The notes beneath the pieces were generated by a model. The model was given only the letters and a program-made list of their open reading frames with translations. It had not been told where the DNA came from and did no database searches. From positions 2,232,001-2,296,000 of the forward strand of contig JAGTWJ010000019.1 of assembly GCA_020064725.1 (NCBI GenBank): a stretch of 64,000 nucleotides of DNA, read 5' to 3'. A program made the translations under genes and the position numbers. Source of the stretch: Drechslerella dactyloides. Taxonomy: Eukaryota > Ascomycota > Orbiliomycetes > Orbiliales > Orbiliaceae. Positions 10,803 through 21,708 of the stretch are shown here, one piece after another; the first letter of the stretch is position 1, and every line of letters begins with the position of its first letter.

Positions 10803-11794
10803 AGAACGTCAGGCTACCCGAGACCACTCGGGTTATATGCATGAGGCAGAAGGCATTAACATCAAAGGCTAGTCTCGGGCCATCAGCGACTACGGCCTAT
10901 TATGTCTTACTACGGTAGTATTGACGTCGGGTAAACTGATACGCTTTTGCAGACGTAGATCACCGTCACCTCCCGAAACATCGGACGGAACATGGGTTTT
11001 GAGTATACGTATGTGCATCAATGGACTTGTGATCAGTTTGTGTAACAACGGCAAACTTTTGGCCATTTTCATTCACCATACAACGGCTTCGGCAGCTGCC
11101 ACATCATCTTACGGCCTACTCAGCCCATCGAGGGACATCTTGGCAAGAAAGGTTGACCGTGACTGGCTACTAGAATGTCGTAAGCCTTGGGACTGAAAGG
11201 TTGAATAAAACTGCTCTGAATATTAGACGCCTTGGCCTTGGGGTAAGTTAACGGAATGGTGAAACTACCATGGTACCACGGCCACACCAGTGGAAAAGTA
11301 GTGGGCCTTGCCTCTTTTTGAATATTCTTCATCCCTCTACTAGGGCCGCCAAGCTCGGAGGCAGCGTCCTCGAGCGAGACTAGTATACTAGGGCCAGCAA
11401 CAGATTGCTCTTTTCTCACATGCGCTGGTGCGGCAATGATACGATGCAACATTATAAATTTAACCCCATTAATTTCTTGCAGCCTTGTTTGCCTCGGAAA
11501 GCTCCTTGCAAATATGCTTTTAGAATCCCGCAACTTCATCCAGAAGCTTTATCAATATTCGCAGCTATAAACTCGAACTTAGTCTTAGATCTGTGATCTA
11601 CCAAGCATTTTATCACAACCCCAACCTCAAGTCTTGTAGTATAGAGTTAGCAGAGATCCTCCCTGAACGTCTTAAAAGGAACATAGTGCACGAAGGCTCG
11701 GTCAATCACGTAAAAAAATCGCCATCGCGATTTGAGTAGTCTCTAACATACCTAGATAGCTAGAGTATCGCCCTAGAGACTCGTCCCGGAGAAC

Positions 11795-12813
11795 ATGTAT
11801 CCGAATCTCGCGCCTCTATTCACCATAATTGGCGTGTCCACTGTAACGGCCCTCATTATACTCCTGGCGTTGTACTGGACATGCGTGGAATGCAAACGGC
11901 GAAGGCTTTGGCCTTGGTCGCCGAAGTCCAACCGTTATATAAGTCCTTCTCGGACAGACCCAGAGGCAAGTCCTGTACGTATATATGCTCGCCCCCTCTA
12001 CTACAGACATCCATCAAACCACTGGCAATTAACTAAATAATGCACCGTTAAAAAATTTAAAAGCTGCCTGCTTCACTCCCAGACCCTAAGGTACTGGAAC
12101 ATATAGATGCTGGCTGCCCTGATCCGATTGGTGGACTCCCCGTACCATCAAGCTTAGACCAAGGCACCTCATCTCGGCAGATACCAGGCCAACCGACCGT
12201 TGGTTTTATCGAACCGTCTAGCATCAGCGTCACAGTTGGCCACCAGGACCCGAACAATAGTCGATATATTGATGGCTGCGGCCGGCCGGTCGCATGTTCA
12301 GTAGAACAAGGTTATCCAGCAACGAGTCAAAGTCAAAGTCAACCCCACATCGCGATGTTGATTTCCCGCCTCCCCTCAATTGCCAAGCAGAAACCTATTC
12401 CTCCACCGCTACCACCTAGGCCAAAGCCTTGCTCCACACGCTTGACGCTGGCTGAATTGGAAGGATCGGACACACTCGGGAATCATGGGGTTTCCGAGCG
12501 TCATAGGCTGGATGACGCCGGAATCCAACTAGCACCCATAATATATGAGCCTCGCCGCCCTTCCGGAGCTCCGCGTAGTGATCAGGCTTGTACCAACCCT
12601 GATGTTGGGATATCGTTTCTTCCTGGTGATTTACCGGTATCTAGAGTATCGAATTCTCGATCGTCTTCATCATCATCACCGCGCGTAAATACCGGTGGGC
12701 AGCGTCCGGCGAGTATGCCATCAGGCGATTTCAAGGCCGAGATGCTCATGCTGCCCAGAGAATGGATGTCAAATGATCGCCTTGCGATAGCACGACGTCA
12801 GTCAATTGGTTGA
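11795..12813 (+). CDS. Hypothetical single-span membrane protein with Pro/Ser-rich tail
   Basis: Exons 11795..11974 and 12064..12813, 309 residues. The 89-nt intron (donor GTACGT, branch ATTAACTAA, acceptor AAAAG) is phase 0 and links two frames; without it the first frame stops after 81 codons. ATG 11795 opens an eight-residue N-terminus, then a span at residues about 8-30 (FTIIGVSTVTALIILLALYW), then CVECKRRRLWPW, whose positive charges favour a cytoplasmic C-terminus. The tail has a polyproline stretch (PIPPPLPPRPKP) of the kind SH3 or WW domains bind, a Ser run (NSRSSSSSSPR) and few regular secondary-structure patterns. No family recognised. Same architecture as the gene at 8965-10366: short N-terminus, one span, long disordered tail. 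Primary sequence similarity between them is not evident by eye. Confidence 0.6.
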
Positions 12814-13481
12814 TATTGTGATAGGCAACATTTATCGTTGGAGCGGATTACTACTTGGCGAGTTTGTATTCATTAAGTTATCAATGTGTCTAGTGAGCTA
12901 CGTTATGAATAAGTTGGGATAATGACTACATATCCTAATTGCACTCAAGTTGGATAGGTTCGGACTGGTTTCGCAGAATAAAGCCTAGCAGGCATATTGC
13001 ACTTCACACTTCCGAATACCGCGTTTATTGTTTGTAGTAGCTTCGGGCCTTCTAGGCTAGACCATTGTCTCGCAAGCCAGACGCTTTTCCTTTGTTCACT
13101 TAGGTATTATATATATGTCGGTAATTTTTGAAAGACGGAAAGACCATTTGCGTGGGTAGCTGAGAAATGAAGGGGTACAAAACCTACAAGAAAGTCATGT
13201 AGTAAAATTGTGAGTCTAAGCTCTATTATCCATCCATCGCCGCCCCTGTCACCGCCATCACTAGCACTAGCAGGCATCACATAAAGCTGAACATAGTCAT
13301 CTCTGTACATTGATACCCCGATTACTTTAAGACCCCTAGATCTGGCATCTGGGGGAAGACTATGGGGGGCTCGGTGTCACGAATCTCCAAGTGGAGTTGA
13401 CAATAGGAACGCGTGGCGGCCCGTTTGCTCAGGTTGTGCCATGCGCACAAACAGTTCACCTAAAATGCAAGCGGACCTCAC
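12814..13481. other. Intergenic, no gene seen
   Basis: Between the stop of the second tail-bearing membrane protein and the transposon relic. Holds one more copy of the local repeat (TTGTCTCGCAAGCCAG at about 13064-13079). No coding potential recognised. Confidence 0.5.
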
Positions 13482-13483
13482 TA

Positions 13484-13525
13484 ACGCCGCCCACCGGCCG
13501 GCGAGCAACACCACCACCGCGAGCA
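13484..13525 (+). repeat. Left terminal inverted repeat of the transposon
   Basis: 42 bp beginning ACGCCGCCCACCGG. Matches the reverse complement of 15570..15611 at 41 of 42 positions. Preceded by TA. Confidence 0.9.
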
Positions 13526-14552
13526 GGCTATACCAAATTTGGGTTGAGTGCTTCATATCACGATGCCAAGTCACAGCATCGTCACTACCATGGATTTCCC
13601 CTATTCCTCTCCCCTTTTCTTGTAGATTATATTGTCTTTAATTTATATTGTCTATCTTTCAATACTTTATATAAATTTTGCCTGTTGATATAAAAATAAC
13701 TAACTAAGATGTATAGGCAGTTTGATCTAAAAAAAAAAGAAAAGGTACAAGTAGTAATCAAAATATGGAAGGAAAATTGGGTGCTTTTATTTAATTAAAC
13801 AGTTGTAATGTGTAATATGTTTTTATTAATAATCTAGTACTAGGTAGTAGGGTATAGTTCTTATATATTTTTTAAAACTCAGCCCAAAAACCAGTTATTT
13901 ATAGTAGTATAAGAGTGGGCTCTTTTGAAATAAATCATTGATTTCTGAAATTATGGTTTTTTTGCTTGTTATGATTTGCTTTGCTCTATAACCTTGCAAC
14001 TTGGTAGCTATAAGATTAGGAAGAATTAGGTTATATGGTTCTTAAAGTGTTATTCTAAATTAACTATGGTTTGAAGTCAAATACTTGAAGATAAAAGAGA
14101 GAAAGTAAACAATATTAAGGTTATTATTAAGTAATTTATTTTATTTAACTATTTGATCCAAAAGTATAAGATTCTTCTATAAAATATATGGAATATAGAT
14201 AAAAAAGATTTTATAATTAAATAGGCAAAAACAACTAATATAATTATTCTAATAACTTATAAAAGGTAGTAATTCTATGTTTATGATGGTGGTAGGGAGA
14301 GCATTACTATAGTTAAGTATATCTTAGCAACTGGAGAATACTGTGTCTTAATAATTATTTTTCTAAGCAAAATTTACTTAATAAACTGGTATAAAAAATA
14401 AAACTTGTATAATAGATAGTACTAGATATTAAACAAAAAAGAAGTAATAAATGAAGAATTTACTCTTAAATAACTAAAATACTACTTTTAGCTAAAATCT
14501 GCCTAAGTTGCTAATTCCAACTTAAATTATTTATAATAAATATTTATACTTA

Positions 14553-14774
14553 ATGACCATAGTAGTTATATTAGCACTACCTTTATTAATTATTGTAGAT
14601 AATAGTGTATATTACTACTCTACCTACTACTATACTCTATTTATTATTTATAACCATTTAATATTAGCCTATTTAGTCACTATGCCTGGGTATATAGTGA
14701 TGTTGTTAATTTATTTTGCTATTATGGAGGGATTGGTATTAAAAAAAAAAAATTTATTGATTTTATTATACTAG
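14553..14774 (+). pseudogene. Remnant of pogo-type DDE transposase
   Basis: A 73-codon frame rich in I, Y, L and V inside the transposon. Its IIVDN, then about 27 residues, then MPGYIVMLL...LVLKKKN follow the spacing of the second catalytic Asp block and the downstream LPPHTxHLLQPLD...LKK block of pogo/Fot1 transposases. Several differences are what C-to-T change would give (His to Tyr, Thr to Ile). This is a by-eye alignment only; the AT bias alone could produce part of the likeness. Neighbouring transposase blocks are not readable. Confidence 0.4.
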
Positions 14775-15415
14775 TGCATTAAGCAGTTTTCACAAAAAAA
14801 AATATTACTAAAAGGTGGAAGGGTGTTAGTTTATTGCTATTTGATTTTTTATATGTTTTAAATAAGATTTTAAGTTTTATAATAGTAGACTATAAAAATT
14901 TGCTTGATTTTATTATTAATAATCTGGAGGTGTATATGCCTACTACTGGTATCTTCAAGATTCTAGTATATAAGTGTATTTTGGTTTTATATGTGAATGA
15001 TATTTGATGTGTTATTGATAAAATCCTTTCTTTCCCATTATAGTATAAATTTGATAAAATTACAAAAATTGCAGAGACATCATATACCCAACAGCAGATA
15101 CTTCAAGCCACCAATAATAAGCTATAGTAGATATTCTAACAACAGTATGGGAGGTAGTAGGCAAGCAGCTGCTGCTATTTATTGAAAGCATGAGTATTAA
15201 CCAATATCAACATCCCAATACTTGTTGAACACACTCAACAGCACACTAAGCAAGACAAACAGTGCACTATGTAGTGAGTTATACACTCACAAGCACACCT
15301 AGCAGCAGCAGGCACCACTACTAATGACACTGCTGGTGCTGGTGACACTACTGTGTAACTAACACCAGAGTACCTGACGTTATTGGTACTGCGCTAACTA
15401 TGTATTGTCAAGGGG

Positions 15416-15434
15416 TTTTTTTTTTTTTTTTTTT
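15416..15434 (+). repeat. Poly-T tract
   Basis: Nineteen consecutive T inside the right part of the transposon relic. Confidence 0.9.
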
Positions 15435-15569
15435 ATATTATATTTATAGATACCATTTTGTAATATATATAAATATATAACTAACACCACTTATAATAAA
15501 AAAATTCTAATTTTCTTCCGCTTTCTATGGAGAATACACATAATTTTGGAAAAACCCGGGAATTTGGGT

Positions 15570-15611
15570 TGCTCGCGTTGGTGGTGTTGCTCGCCGGCCG
15601 GTGGGCGGCGT
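15570..15611 (-). repeat. Right terminal inverted repeat of the transposon
   Basis: Reverse complement begins ACGCCGCCCACCGG like the left end. Followed by TA at 15612-15613, the duplicated target. Confidence 0.9.
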
Positions 15612-15737
15612 TATATATGATCCAATCCTGCATCGATAATTTTATGAATCAATGGTGCAATAACGAAGGTGCTCCCTGGAGGTGGGGCGATTGACATAGA
15701 CGTATCCGAGAACGATATACCTTAGTAAGAACATCAT

Positions 15738-15968
15738 ATGGCCGCCTACGAAAATTGTCATTTGTGTGGGTTTAAAGGCTTCAGAACTAATATATGCGTG
15801 GACGACACTTGCTCCCCTGCCGCGTCGTTGATGCTCAGCCTTGGCGAAAGAACCACAACACAGCTGCACATGGAAAAGGGACGTCTGGTCTATGAGACTA
15901 GCTGCCTGCGTGACTATTTTTCTGACGCGTCTACCATTCCGCCTGACGAATACGCACGAAGTAGATGA
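15738..15968 (+). CDS. Small Cys-containing open frame, doubtful
   Basis: 76 codons from ATG 15738. The start reads MAAYENCHLCGFKGFRTNIC, with four early cysteines (CHLC, then two more), but no domain is recognisable and no introns extend it. It carries the 18-bp repeat shared with 7709..7726, and the opposite strand is also open (16058..15642), so neither strand is clearly coding. It lies in the 0.85 kb between the transposon and the Mit1 start and may simply be promoter sequence. Confidence 0.2.
   Translation: MAAYENCHLCGFKGFRTNICVDDTCSPAASLMLSLGERTTTQLHMEKGRLVYETSCLRDYFSDASTIPPDEYARSR
15892..15909 (+). repeat. 18-bp direct repeat, copy 2
   Basis: Same 18 bases as 7709..7726. Here they sit inside a small plus-strand open frame (15738..15968), to the right of the transposon relic. 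Confidence 0.8.
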
Positions 15969-16468
15969 GAGATGGCATTCATGATACTGCTGAGATGCGT
16001 GGGTTACCTGCACGCCCTGGAGGGATAATGGCACTGCAAACGATGGCCATCTGTCCACGCTCCCCCCTGAATTAGTATTAGGTAATGCGCAGGCTGTGTT
16101 GTTGTGGCATTTTTTTGGCAGTTCGACCAGATTTGGGCTGGCCGCAAACGACTCTCTTGAAATACGCGCACCAGATCAGAGCCGCGTTACCTGAACATTC
16201 AGAATACAACTCACCTTCATCACATCCGTCCGACCCTCCCTTCTCATCACACCCCACAGGCTCCGTTTATCTTTCCTATCCTCCACTCATTCCATCTCTA
16301 AGTTCAAACGCCGCTCTTTCTTTAACCCTCGAGTGCTTGACCCGATTGACTGTTACAAGAGAGCTCTGGAAGCTTGGCGAGAGGTGCCAGGTCTCTCTGC
16401 GCTATCATTTCTAGATTGGGACAATCGTCTAGCGAGCTAGATCACATAACGAAAACATTCATTTTGCC

Positions 16469-19400
16469 ATGGACGAGGAGATGGCCGACGCCAACGCTGC
16501 TGAGGCCAGCTCGCTGCTCTTTGCTGTTGAAATCCCTCCTTTCGATGGTGATCTTACCGAGTTTGTTTACTACGAGCCGAGGAATGATTCTATTAAGGAT
16601 ATCATCGCGGAAAGAGACATAGAAGGCGAACAACAGTACCAGGTCAATACGTGGGATGGTGAGACTAAGTGGGTATGTTTAACACAAAAAACAGAAGATC
16701 CTTCTCAAGTAACTTGTGCTAATTCTCGTATTGAAGCTCCCCTGGGATGCTGTTATTGGCATGGACTTTGGGAACGAAGCTTTAACAGAATATGAACGAA
16801 GACCGGCGCTTCCCGTTGATGGTGCGAATGAGGACGATGACTACGAAGAAGACGAGCGCATCATCACCATCGACTCCAGTGGAGACGAAGAGATGCAAGA
16901 TCAAGATGGGTCTTCCTCGAACGAAGAGAGCGAGGATGACCTCCCCATGAAACGGCGGCGCACTAGGAGCGCAGCTGCTACATCTTCTCGAGAACCAGAA
17001 CCTTGGACGAGGCGTCTGCAGAACAGAGCTCGACAAGTGACGCTGCGGGAAATGGTGAAGCGGAAGTCAACCTCAAACATTTCAAGAACCAGTTCAAGGG
17101 AGACTATGACAGAAAGACCCACTCGCAGCCAACGTACTTCTGCTCGAACAGCAGGGCGACTTATCTCTCAGTCAGCAGCTACAGCCTTTGACCCAGAGGC
17201 CTATGACTCAGACTCCTCTGATGATTTAATAATCTCCGATCTTGTGGACAAATCTAGGCAGTGGCAGAAGCAAGGCAGACACTCCAGTCGGACTGCTGGC
17301 ACCGTCGACAAAAAAACGAAGCAGCCTCATCGTGGCAGGCCAAGGAAGCGGGCCAGATCTTCGAGCGGCTCAAGCGAGGACGACGAATACGAAAAAAGGA
17401 GATCAGGCCGAACTGCCCATGCAAAGGGGAGCATGCGAGAAAGAGACGAGGATGACATTGACATCCAAGAAGTCAAGACAACGGCTCCCAGGGTCGTGTA
17501 CCAACAAGAAATCTTCAGAGAATTCGCTCGTCAAGAAGAATTCTCGCAGGTTCACACGCCATGGTGCGAAACTTGCTCTGACGCCGGAGGACGACACAAA
17601 GGTCCTCTAGTCTACTGCCAAGGATGTTCAAGTTCATTTCATAAACCATGTATCGGCAACAGAGCTTCGCGAGAGCATCTCGTGACGAAATTATCCGACC
17701 ACGAGTTTGTTCTACAATGCAAGCGCTGCATCCGTCGTGCTCACAAAGCAGAGAAGCGGCCCCCAAGACTCGATGTCTGCACGGACTGCCGCCAAGTTGG
17801 TCGTTCCTGTGAACCCTTCCGGAAATTTCCCACGACAAAGGCCGATAGGGAGCACACTCCGGAGGTCGACGTCCCTGGGCACCAAATCAACAATGCTATG
17901 AACGTCTTGTTTCGTTGCCAAAAATGCCATAGGGCATACCACTTTCACCACTTGCCATTGCGCGAGTCTTCGAATAGTACCCAGGGCGCTGTTGGGATCG
18001 CACAGGTACGCCTTGGACAATACAGACATGACTGGCAGTGCGTCGAGTGCGTCGAAATTGGCGAAAATAAAATAAACGATATCATTGCTTGGCGGCCCTC
18101 CGACGAAACTCTGAAAGAGACTAAAGATGTTTTTGATATGGATATCCTCGAATTTGATCACGACGAACTCGAGTATCTCATTCGTATGGCAGGAGACCAT
18201 TACACGAGCGCCCGTTGGTATTCAGGTGCCTGGGTCTATGGAATTTCCTTCGCTCAAATGAGAGTTGCCTTTGAGAAGCATAGTCCCACGCCGAAATGGA
18301 CGACGTCCGACGCGATCCCAGAAAGCTACTTCCGCATCGATATCGTCTTCGAGGTAAAATATACTTCGATTGTTCCGAACATGACAGAAAACATCGAGAA
18401 ACAACGCATCCGAGAGGTTAAATCTGTCTTTGTGAAGTTCAAGGGTCTAGGCTACGACGAAGCAATGTGGGTTGATCCGCCATCTGAGGATGAGGAAGAA
18501 CGATATTTGGACTTCAAGAAAGCCTACTTTGAATATTGCAAAGGTAATCACGTTCGATTACCTCGGAGCGTCAGCAAAACGATCGAAAATCTTCGTCACA
18601 AACATTTCACAGAACTCGAAGTTCATACACAACCAAAATACATCGCTGGAGGTACCCTCAAAGACTACCAAATGGATGGGACGAACTGGCTCTACAATCG
18701 ATGGTTCGAGGGCAAGAATGCCATCTTAGCAGACGAGATGGGTCTCGGCAAAACCATCCAGATTATTTCCTTCCTCGAAATCCTTCATCAGGAACACAAA
18801 GTTTGGCCGTTCCTTATCGTTGCTCCGCATTCAACGGTTCCAAACTGGATGAGAGAGCTAAGAACCTGGGCTCCTAGCCTCCGAGTTGTCGCATTTTACG
18901 GTGCAGGCGAGGCACTCAAGCTCACCAAGAAATACGAGCTATTCAACAATGCGCCAAGTGCATCCGCTCGCGATCTAAAGTGCCATGTTGTCGTGACATC
19001 ATATCAGACTGTCGCAGACCATAGCACGGTCCTGAAACCGGTTCCCTGGCAGGCTTTAATCGTTGACGAAGGACAGCGTCTCAAGAGCGATGACACTATC
19101 CTGTATCGTGAGCTGTGGACGTTCAAGTTTAACCACAAAGTCTTGCTGACGGGAACACCCCTTCAGAACAACATTCGTGAGCTCTTCAATCTTCTACAAT
19201 TCCTGGATCCCAAATCTATCAATGCCGAGGAGCTCGAAGCAAAGTATGCGGAGGTCAACAAAGAAAACTTGCACGAATTGCACGATATGATCCGCCCTTT
19301 CTTTCTGAGGAGGACTAAAGCACAGGCTCTTAAGGACCTCCCTCCGATTTCCGATGTCATTGTCCCACTCACAGTCACCAAATTGCAACAGAAGCTTTAC

Positions 19401-21239
19401 AGCTCCGTGCTCTCGAAGGATGCAGAACTCATCCGAGCTATCATGGCAAAGACAGAGACAAAGGCTTCCAGCCGCTCTAAGCTCAACAATATCCTCGTAC
19501 AGCTCAGGAAAGTCCTCTGCCATCCGTTTGTCTACGATCAGGAGATTGAAGAAAAACTCGAAGATCAAGAACTCGTCTTCAGAAACTTGGTTGATGCCAG
19601 TTCGAAACTGAAGATTCTCGAATTACTTTTGCCTAGGCTTCATGAGACTGGGCATCGCGTCTTGATGTTTTCTCAGTTCTTACACATGCTCGATATCATG
19701 GAGGACTTCCTCAGCGGACTTAACTTGCCTACGCTTCGATTGGACGGCTCCAACGACACTGCTGAAAAGCAAAAGTTGATCGATGCCTACAACGCCCCTA
19801 ACTCTCCATACTTTAGCTTCCTACTATCCACCAGAGCTGGAGGTGTCGGGATCAATCTAGCAACTGCAGATACCGTTATCATTCTTGACCCTGACTATAA
19901 CCCGCATCAGGACCTTCAAGCCGTCGCTCGGGCTCATCGTATCGGACAAAAGAACAAAGTTCTGGTCTTCCATCTGATTACAGTCAAGTCAGTTGAGGAA
20001 CGAATAATTCAATTATCGAAGAAAAAACTAGGTCTTGACCATCTAATCATCCAAAAAATGGGAGCCGAAGGCCAAGAAGAAGAGGAAGACGTCGACGTTG
20101 AAAGCATTCTCAAATATGGCGCCGATGATATCATGAAGGGTGAAATGGATGAGATCAAGTACGACCTCGAGAGTATTGACAAGCTGCTCGACAGGTCTCA
20201 GATGAAAGAGACCCTGGGAGAACAAGAACAAGAGAATGAGCGCGACGCTCAGTTCTCCTTCGCTCGCGTCTGGGCAACCGAGAAGGGCGACCTCACCGAG
20301 GCACCGGCCGAAGAAGCTGGGGCTCTCGATGAAGCCCCTCCTGATCTCGAACTCTGGGACCGCATCTTACAAGAGCGCATAGAACGCGCCGCACGCGAGG
20401 CCGCACAAAGACAAGCCGAATACGGCCGCGGACGACGCAAGACAAACCAGGCTACATACATCTTCGAAGAGGACGATGAAGCCACACCGATCAAAGATAA
20501 GGCTAGGAAGCTGTTGTCTGAAGACGATACCGACTTCCAAGAATCCGGCACGGAGAGCGACACTAACTCTGAAGCCGAAGTGCCCATCGCATTCGACCCA
20601 ACAAAAGAATTAAGCATCGAAGGTGACAACCGCAGCAGGAGCCTTCTCTTACCTGGCACAAACGTAGACACTACGGCCTCTCCGGCCCCTGCGATGCCCG
20701 CCCACGCCCCTGCGATGGCAACTCACACCACTCTGACGCCCGCTCACGCCCCTCTGACGCCCGCTCACGCCCCTCTGACGCTCGCTCACGCCCCTCTGAC
20801 GCCCGGTGCAAACGCTCGGATTCAGCCAGTCCTCATCGAAGCCAGCAGCAACACGACTAACCTTACCACCCTCGTACGACCGGTGCCAAAACCGCCGCCG
20901 CGCGGCGTCGCGGTCGATTGCATTCTGTGCAAAGAGAGCCACATGCCTGGCGAATGTCCTCTTCGTGTCCCAGCACCCGAACGATGTCTACTGTGCGGCA
21001 TCTCGCATTTCGGTGAAGGCACCACTTGCCCGCACCTTGGCAGCATTACGCAGATTCAAGCGATGCTGAACGCTATCAAAGACAGCAACGAACCTGCACA
21101 TTTACAGGCTATCGCGAAAAACTACTTGCGAGGCAGAAAGGGAGCATTAACGCAGCAACGTAAGCTTAAGAAAGCTAAGGCGGAGCGAAATGCTGCCGAG
21201 GCTATTGCCGCATTGCAGGAGCACCGCAAGGGACTGTAG
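16469..21239 (+). CDS. mit1: Mit1-like SNF2 chromatin remodeller (CHD3/Mi-2 type)
   Basis: Exons 16469..16672 and 16737..21239, 1568 residues; intron 64 nt, phase 0 (GTATGT, GCTAAT, GAAG). Order of domains: acidic and Ser-rich N-terminus; PHD-like zinc finger about residues 340-402 (CETCSDAGGRHKGPLVYCQGC...FHKPC...CKRC); second Cys cluster about 416-510 (CTDC...CQKCHRAYHFHHL...CVEC); chromo-like segment about 600-675 (VFVKFKGLGYDEAMWV); SNF2 ATPase with LADEMGLGKT near 731, a DEGQ box near 845 in place of DEAH, LLTGTPLQNN; helicase C with STRAGGVGINLATAD and ARAHRIGQ; a seven-residue repeat; and a C-terminal Cys/His knuckle region (CILCKESHMPGECPL, CLLCGISHFGEGTTCPH). S. pombe Mit1 is the remodeller of the SHREC heterochromatin-silencing complex with histone deacetylase Clr3. 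Assignment to Mit1 rather than another CHD protein rests on this layout. Converges with the mS35 gene 470 bp on. Confidence 0.85.
20721..20804 (+). repeat. 21-bp coding minisatellite
   Basis: Three near-perfect tandem copies starting at 20742, 20763 and 20784, plus a diverged one before them, encode AHAPLTP heptads in the disordered C-terminal part of the Mit1-like protein. Copy number is a multiple of 3 bp so length change keeps the frame. Confidence 0.85.
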
Positions 21240-21708
21240 TCGCTTGGCCTTTAGAATCATTATCAGTTTCGAAACATTCTCATTCTCATTTTCATTAGTT
21301 AGCGGCCATAGCACCAACTTATACTATGAGGTTTTTCTCAGGGAGTCTTCTGGCGTTGGGAGGGGTAGCATTTTATGCTGGCTACCGTGGAGGTTCTTCG
21401 ATATGCTTATGTTATGACTGCTTTGTCTTCATTTTCTCCTGAGCCCCACCATGATATTTTTAATTTGAAGCCTCTTCGCTCTTAAGCTATAGAGCCTCGT
21501 GTAACATACTTTTCTGAGCTCCATAGAAACAGATAAACACGAATAATGAAAATCGGGCCATCAAGGCCAGAAAAGTGGTCATTATAAACTATTCGACGTC
21601 CGATATAAACTCTTCGGGTCTATTTTAATTATATGTGCAGGGTATCCAGCCGGTACCCGAGGAAAAGGTATATGTACAAATGGGGTCGCCAGAAGAATAT
21701 GACACGAT
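21240..21708. other. Convergent 3' intergenic region
   Basis: 470 bp between two converging genes. It should hold both transcription ends. No gene seen. Confidence 0.6.

Larger units (their letters stand above)
10367..11794. other. Intergenic spacer with a dense GTCTCG/CGAGAC repeat cluster
   Basis: Contains the densest run of the GTCTCG-core repeat (cores at about 10419, 10459, 10752, 10789, 10819, 10873 and 11370), an imperfect inverted repeat (10417..10466) and the second copy of a 17-bp repeat (10786..10802). A minus-strand ATG frame of 139 codons (11539..11120) is open but has no motif, splice partner or recognisable family, so I do not call it a gene. Confidence 0.5.
13484..15611. mobile_element. 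Degenerate pogo/Fot1-like DNA transposon, TA target site
   Basis: A 2128-bp element bounded by 42-bp terminal inverted repeats (13484..13525 and 15570..15611) that differ at one base, flanked on both sides by a TA dinucleotide (13482-13483 and 15612-15613). Long TIRs of about 42 bp, a TA target duplication and a length of about 2 kb match the fungal Fot1/Pot2 branch of the Tc1/mariner-pogo group. The core, about 13640-15060, is extremely AT-rich and contains virtually no CpG, whereas the TIRs are CpG-rich. A 19-T run is at 15416..15434. No intact transposase remains; a fragment at 14553..14774 still resembles the DDE region. It cannot move by itself. Confidence 0.85.

Noticed and set aside
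11120..11539. 139-codon minus-strand ATG frame between the two tail-bearing membrane-protein genes
   Set aside because: Open and ATG-started, but no motif, no signal peptide and it lies in the repeat-bearing spacer.
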